Shown in pieces: positions 6,312 to 9,372 of a stretch of DNA of 9,372 bases. The notes below the pieces were generated by a model that was not told where the DNA came from, did no database searches, and saw nothing but the letters and a program-made list of their open reading frames with translations. Numbering within the stretch: position 1 is the stretch's first letter; every line of letters starts with the position of its first letter. A program made the translations under genes and the position numbers. Origin of the DNA: Micavibrio sp. (lineage in GTDB: Bacteria > Pseudomonadota > Alphaproteobacteria > Micavibrionales > Micavibrionaceae); contig JALTZE010000271.1 of NCBI GenBank assembly GCA_027051315.1, positions 1 through 9,372 on the forward strand, in the 5' to 3' direction.

Positions 6312-7490
6312 ATGGCCATAGCAATCAATCAATTCATTCGCAAGACGCCTCGTGCCTCATTAAGGGCATATTTCGATAAGAAGCCTCATCCAATTGCGGC
6401 ACTTGTTAATTGGAATGATGAAGAATCAGATTTGGTAAAACCACTATTAAAAGCAGTGGATGAAATGACGGATACGGAGTTGGCTATGCTCAAAATAGAT
6501 GCTGAACGTATCCATGAGATGACGGATGAGATTGGTCAGAGGGCACTCTTCTCAGTAGTTACCGATGGACATATCGCCACCTACCTTGCTCTTAAAAGTG
6601 CTCACGATCGAGCGTTGTTTGTCTTTTTAAGGTCACCAGATGCTTTTAGACGCGCCGAGGATATTCGCTACGCTGATGAATATCGTAAGGGTCGTATGTG
6701 GGATGGGGTTCTTGACCCTATTGATTTAAACGTGAGTCGGAATAACCAGCACATTGCCGATTTTGAAAAACAGGTCACTGATTATTTTCGTACAGGTGGT
6801 AAGCTTAAAGTTGAAATATTTAATAGAACACGCTCCGACCTTGAATATGACGCAATAGAGTTGGTGCAAGTCATGATTTATCGGGAAGATTTACCTGACA
6901 GCTATTTGGCCTTTGAGAATAATGATCTGGTCACCAAGGTTCGCCGACCAGTTTATGAAATGGCCCTCACCTATGAAGCCAAAACTGGTGCTATCGAAGT
7001 GATTTCACAAGGCAGAGAATGTCGCGAAGAATTGGTAAAGCTATTTTCCGCTACGCTTTTACAGAGCCCCCTTGATGAAGCGCAGCGTGTTCCTTTGAAA
7101 AAATATGACATTTCCAAATTGCTACACTCATATGATTTTCCAACCGATCCGGAAGATGGAATAGAAATTGTAAAGGTGATGATGTTGGAGCTAAAACCCA
7201 TGGATAGCGGGAATAAAGTGAGGCCTACTGTTACGGCAAAAGAAACCAAAACAATTCATGAAGTGTCTCGGGACTGGTTTGCTACTCATGACCCATTACG
7301 CACAGGGTTCTTACCTGCAAAAGCCAAATTATCTATCCGGTTTAAACCAGACAGTATTGATCGTCGTGGTAAAACTCTACCAGTCGAAATTACATGGCCT
7401 AATGGTTGCGATCTGAAAGGCAAAACGGCTAAAGAACAGTTGATTGGCGATAAATACCTCAAACGCTGGGGGCTGGTTGAAGAAATCTAA
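6312..7490 (+). CDS. Unrecognised 392-residue cargo protein
   Basis: I do not recognise a named family. The frame is intact and starts at ATG 6312 behind AGGGAG (6296-6301). The N-terminal third is charged and mostly helical (about 36-130). The middle (160-250) looks alpha/beta, with VEIFNRTRSDLEYDAIELVQ, then the basic RRPVYEMALTYE, then GAIEV. The C-terminal part has a beta-rich run, LSIRFKPDSIDRRGKTLPVE, then TWPNGCDLKGK and an ending YLKRWGLVEE. There is no signal peptide, transmembrane stretch or obvious nuclease, ATPase or protease motif; the one CD(L)KGK patch is not diagnostic. It is a soluble cytoplasmic protein by appearance. Its stop overlaps the next start (TAATG), so the two products may work together. 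Control by the repressor and protease is inferred from the layout. A mobile-element function or a defence role is possible but unproven. Confidence 0.8.
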   Translation: MAIAINQFIRKTPRASLRAYFDKKPHPIAALVNWNDEESDLVKPLLKAVDEMTDTELAMLKIDAERIHEMTDEIGQRALFSVVTDGHIATYLALKSAHDRALFVFLRSPDAFRRAEDIRYADEYRKGRMWDGVLDPIDLNVSRNNQHIADFEKQVTDYFRTGGKLKVEIFNRTRSDLEYDAIELVQVMIYREDLPDSYLAFENNDLVTKVRRPVYEMALTYEAKTGAIEVISQGRECREELVKLFSATLLQSPLDEAQRVPLKKYDISKLLHSYDFPTDPEDGIEIVKVMMLELKPMDSGNKVRPTVTAKETKTIHEVSRDWFATHDPLRTGFLPAKAKLSIRFKPDSIDRRGKTLPVEITWPNGCDLKGKTAKEQLIGDKYLKRWGLVEEI

Positions 7491-8211
7491 TGCCCGTATC
7501 CAAAGACGCTATTATAACACTATGTCGAATAATAGATAGCCCAACATCTTCAATTAACGGGCGGAATTTAGAAGATTATTTTGGTGCGTCTGGTCGTAGC
7601 CTAATTGCTATGGGTGCACTAAAAACTATAGTCAGTCGCAATGACACTGAGAGCATGAGTGACCACAACGGAAACTCTGTTGATGTTGTATTCCATAAAG
7701 GGAAGAATTGCTATTTTTCCCCTACAGCTGGCTGGGTAGAGGTTCCTGCTAATAAAATCCAGCTATACGGTTTTTGCTCTGATTAGCTAATTTCCTGCTT
7801 TAAAGACGTGCTTGGTATTGCTGAACATGTCGAGGTGCAGACCATCATAGAAAATGCAGCATGGAGCCTTGGCAGCGCATGGCTTAAACACACGAAACAC
7901 CCTATTATTCTGGTTACTCAGTTACGCAAAGAGTATATTTTTGATGCGGTGAATTCGTATTTAATCAAGCACCATACAAAAACACCAGCATTAATCATCA
8001 CTTTTGATCATCAGCTTGCGCCCCATATTTCATTACCTACACAAAATCGGTGTATTATGTTGACGGATGCCATTGACCGAAACAACGAAAGATTTTCTCT
8101 TAATATCGATTATCTGGCAGAAATGATGGGAGCAAGCATCCAACAACAAGGCTTTAGTAGTGGATATCGTGCAGCCTATATCAATGGGCAACAATATAAA
8201 TTCACCAAGAT
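7490..8211 (+). pseudogene. Unrecognised gene with an internal amber stop, cut by the IS
   Basis: ATG 7490 overlaps the stop of the 392-residue gene. The frame encodes 98 residues, then TAG at 7784-7786, and continues without any further stop through LISCFKDVLGIAEHVEVQTI to the IS boundary at 8211; the open frame then runs 64 more bases into the IS and stops at 8275. The context SD-stop-LISCFKDVLG would suit a tryptophan, so a TGG to TAG change is a plausible origin; that is inference. In its uncut form the product would exceed 240 residues. The last native residues, AAYINGQQYKFTK, look like the beginning of a C-terminal domain that the insertion removed. A separate short protein could start at GTG 7808, but no ribosome site supports it. 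I do not recognise the family; there are no membrane segments or catalytic motifs. Confidence 0.7.
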
Positions 8212-8224
8212 GGGTCTGTTGCAA
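8212..8224 (+). repeat. IS left inverted repeat
   Basis: GGGTCTGTTGCAA matches the reversed right end at 10 of 13 positions, with the core CTGTTGCA identical. The exact outer base is inferred. Confidence 0.7.
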
Positions 8225-8255
8225 GATAAATATTTATGGGGTAAAAATTTTCTAA

Positions 8256-8282
8256 ATTGTTGTAAAGTTTTATAACAACAAT
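8256..8282 (+). other. Hairpin just before the transposase ribosome site
   Basis: The arms ATTGTTGT (8256-8263) and ACAACAAT (8275-8282) pair perfectly around an 11-base loop, ending two bases before AGGAG (8284-8288). In several IS families such leader structures limit transposase translation from read-through transcripts; that role here is inferred. Confidence 0.45.
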
Positions 8283-8297
8283 CAGGAGAATTTATCC

Positions 8298-9257
8298 ATG
8301 TCCAATCAAATAGAAATGATAAGCCTCGAAGAGTTGGTACCAGCCAATCACCAATACCGCAAATTCATTGATATTTTTGACTTTGCCAAGGTCAGGCATC
8401 ACTTAAGATCAGTAGAAAAAGATGCCAATTATAAAGGCTATGGCGTGGAACGTTTGTTCAAATGCCTTCTTTTACAATTCATGGAAGATATTAGTGACCG
8501 AGAGCTTGAGCGCATGCTTCAAGAAAATAATGCAGCTAAATGGTTTTGTGGATTTAGCTTATCTGAACAAACTCCTGATTACAGTGTTTTCTCCCGAGCG
8601 CGCAGCCGAATTGGAACGAATAAGCTTTCAAAGATATTTACTTTATTGCGTAATCAAATGCGCCGCAAAGGCTTTATGAGCGAGGTTTTCACTTTTGTTG
8701 ATGCCTCACATTTAGTATCAAAAGCCGCTCTTTGGGAGGAGCGTGATGCGTTGATTAAACAAAAATATGACAAAATTAATAACGAGAATATTCCAAAAGT
8801 AGCCCATGATAATCAGGCGAGAATTGGCTGTAAAGGTGGCTCAAAGTTCTGGTATGGCTATAAAAAACATGTCAGCGTAGATATGCAATCGGGCTTGATA
8901 AACAAGGTGGCGATAACGCCAGCCAACCTCACGTACGCACAAGGTTTTAGGCATGTTTGCCCTGGCTCAGGGGCGGTATACGCCGATAAGGGATATTGTG
9001 TTAAGGGGGTGAAATTGGCTTCCGCTCGTAAAAATATGCACCTAAGGGCTATCAAAAAGAATAATATGCGGGGCAAAAATCGTGACCTAGATCGTTGGGT
9101 TACAGGCATTAGAAGTCCTTATGAGCACGTGTTTTCAAAGCAAAGGCGAAGGGTTAGGTATCGTGGTATTGCAAAGAACCAATTCGCTGAATTCATGAAC
9201 GCTATTTGCTTTAATATGAAAAGAGTTTTAGTGCTTGAAGAACAGTTAGCAGGATAA
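8298..9257 (+). CDS. IS5-family DDE transposase
   Basis: A full-length 319-residue transposase that moves the IS by cut-and-paste-type DDE chemistry. The N-terminal region (about 45-125) is the DUF772-like DNA-binding part: GYGVERLFKCLLLQ, then DISDRELERML and TPDYSVFSRARSRIG. The catalytic residues are D135 (FVDAS), D230 (YADKGY) and E276, in the IS5 arrangement R-x3-E (R272, IRSPYEHVFSK), followed by a basic cluster. YGYKKHVSVD (186-195) before the second aspartate is also typical. ATG 8298 has AGGAG nine bases upstream. No frameshift or stop interrupts it, so it may be active. It is a single frame, unlike IS5 relatives that need programmed frameshifting. Confidence 0.96.
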   Translation: MSNQIEMISLEELVPANHQYRKFIDIFDFAKVRHHLRSVEKDANYKGYGVERLFKCLLLQFMEDISDRELERMLQENNAAKWFCGFSLSEQTPDYSVFSRARSRIGTNKLSKIFTLLRNQMRRKGFMSEVFTFVDASHLVSKAALWEERDALIKQKYDKINNENIPKVAHDNQARIGCKGGSKFWYGYKKHVSVDMQSGLINKVAITPANLTYAQGFRHVCPGSGAVYADKGYCVKGVKLASARKNMHLRAIKKNNMRGKNRDLDRWVTGIRSPYEHVFSKQRRRVRYRGIAKNQFAEFMNAICFNMKRVLVLEEQLAG

Positions 9258-9359
9258 CTGCGCCCAAAATTAAGGAAATTTGCTAATTTACCACAGAATA
9301 ACTAGCAATCTATCCTTACATAAAGGGCTTTTTACTTTTTAATCTATCTGAAAACCATT

Positions 9360-9372
9360 GTGCAACAGCCTC
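9360..9372 (-). repeat. IS right inverted repeat
   Basis: The last 13 bases of the window read on the minus strand as GAGGCTGTTGCAC, the partner of the left repeat. The terminal base may lie one or two bases beyond the window. Confidence 0.7.

Larger units (their letters stand above)
8212..9372 (+). mobile_element. IS5-family insertion sequence
   Basis: About 1161 bases, from GGGTCTGTTGCAA at the left to the reverse complement of GAGGCTGTTGCAC at the right. The one complete transposase gene lies between the ends, and size and layout fit the IS5 family. The left end interrupts the preceding cargo gene. The target duplication cannot be checked because the window stops at the right end. A weak outward-reading promoter for the transposase may begin in the left repeat (TTGCAA 8219-8224, 17 bases, TAAAAA 8242-8247). 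The 115 bases after the transposase hold only a small CCTT/AAGG hairpin (9314-9326) followed by T-rich DNA, a possible weak terminator. Confidence 0.85.

Noticed and set aside
5928..6332. A 134-codon minus-strand frame across the switch region
   Set aside because: It is antisense to the DUF2188 gene and covers both operators and promoters; its translation looks like a shadow.
7784..7786. TAG as a pyrrolysine or TAA/TAG recoding signal
   Set aside because: No pyrrolysine genes are visible, the other genes use TAA, TGA and TAA/TAG-free frames normally, and a second nonsense codon of a different type suggests ordinary decay.

Overview
The window looks like an AT-rich bacterial chromosome, most plausibly an alphaproteobacterium. 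This taxonomic call is an inference from the general look of the proteins and a CCA-encoded initiator tRNA with an A-U pair in its anticodon stem; no species can be named. It splits into a compact AT-rich chromosomal half (1 to about 4560) and a less AT-rich accessory half (about 4600 to 8211). The window ends with an insertion sequence (8212-9372). Hand counts of 60-base samples give about 28-32% G+C in the left half and about 37-52% in the accessory half.

Left half, all on the plus strand. The 3' part of a YgfZ-type folate-binding protein gene is followed 16 bases later by a HAD-superfamily phosphatase gene. After a 100-base gap with a candidate promoter comes a tight three-gene operon. It encodes GDP-mannose 4,6-dehydratase (gmd), GDP-L-fucose synthase (fcl) and an arginase-family ureohydrolase. 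The first two enzymes convert GDP-mannose to GDP-L-fucose for surface glycans. The third keeps all metal ligands of arginases but has lost several arginine-binding residues, so its substrate is open. An initiator tRNA-fMet gene with its own good promoter follows.

Accessory half. Next to the tRNA lies a module that resembles the control region of an integrative element or phage. A minus-strand operon encodes an XRE-family repressor, an ImmA/IrrE-type metalloprotease and a previously uncalled 50-residue acidic protein, each overlapping the next. It is transcribed away from a plus-strand cargo operon: a DUF2188-type gene, a 392-residue protein I do not recognise and a further unknown gene. Between the operons are two near-identical 20-base operators. 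Each overlaps the -10 box of one of two divergent promoters whose -35 boxes overlap each other. By analogy with ImmR/ImmA, the repressor would hold the switch and the protease would relieve it.

The cargo is decaying or unusual. The DUF2188 gene has one in-frame TAA, the last cargo gene has one in-frame TAG, and that last gene is then cut by an IS5-family element. The repressor, the protease and the 392-residue gene have full open frames. The IS carries a full-length DDE transposase, and its right terminal repeat coincides with the last base of the window. No integrase, second attachment site, CRISPR array or rRNA is visible.
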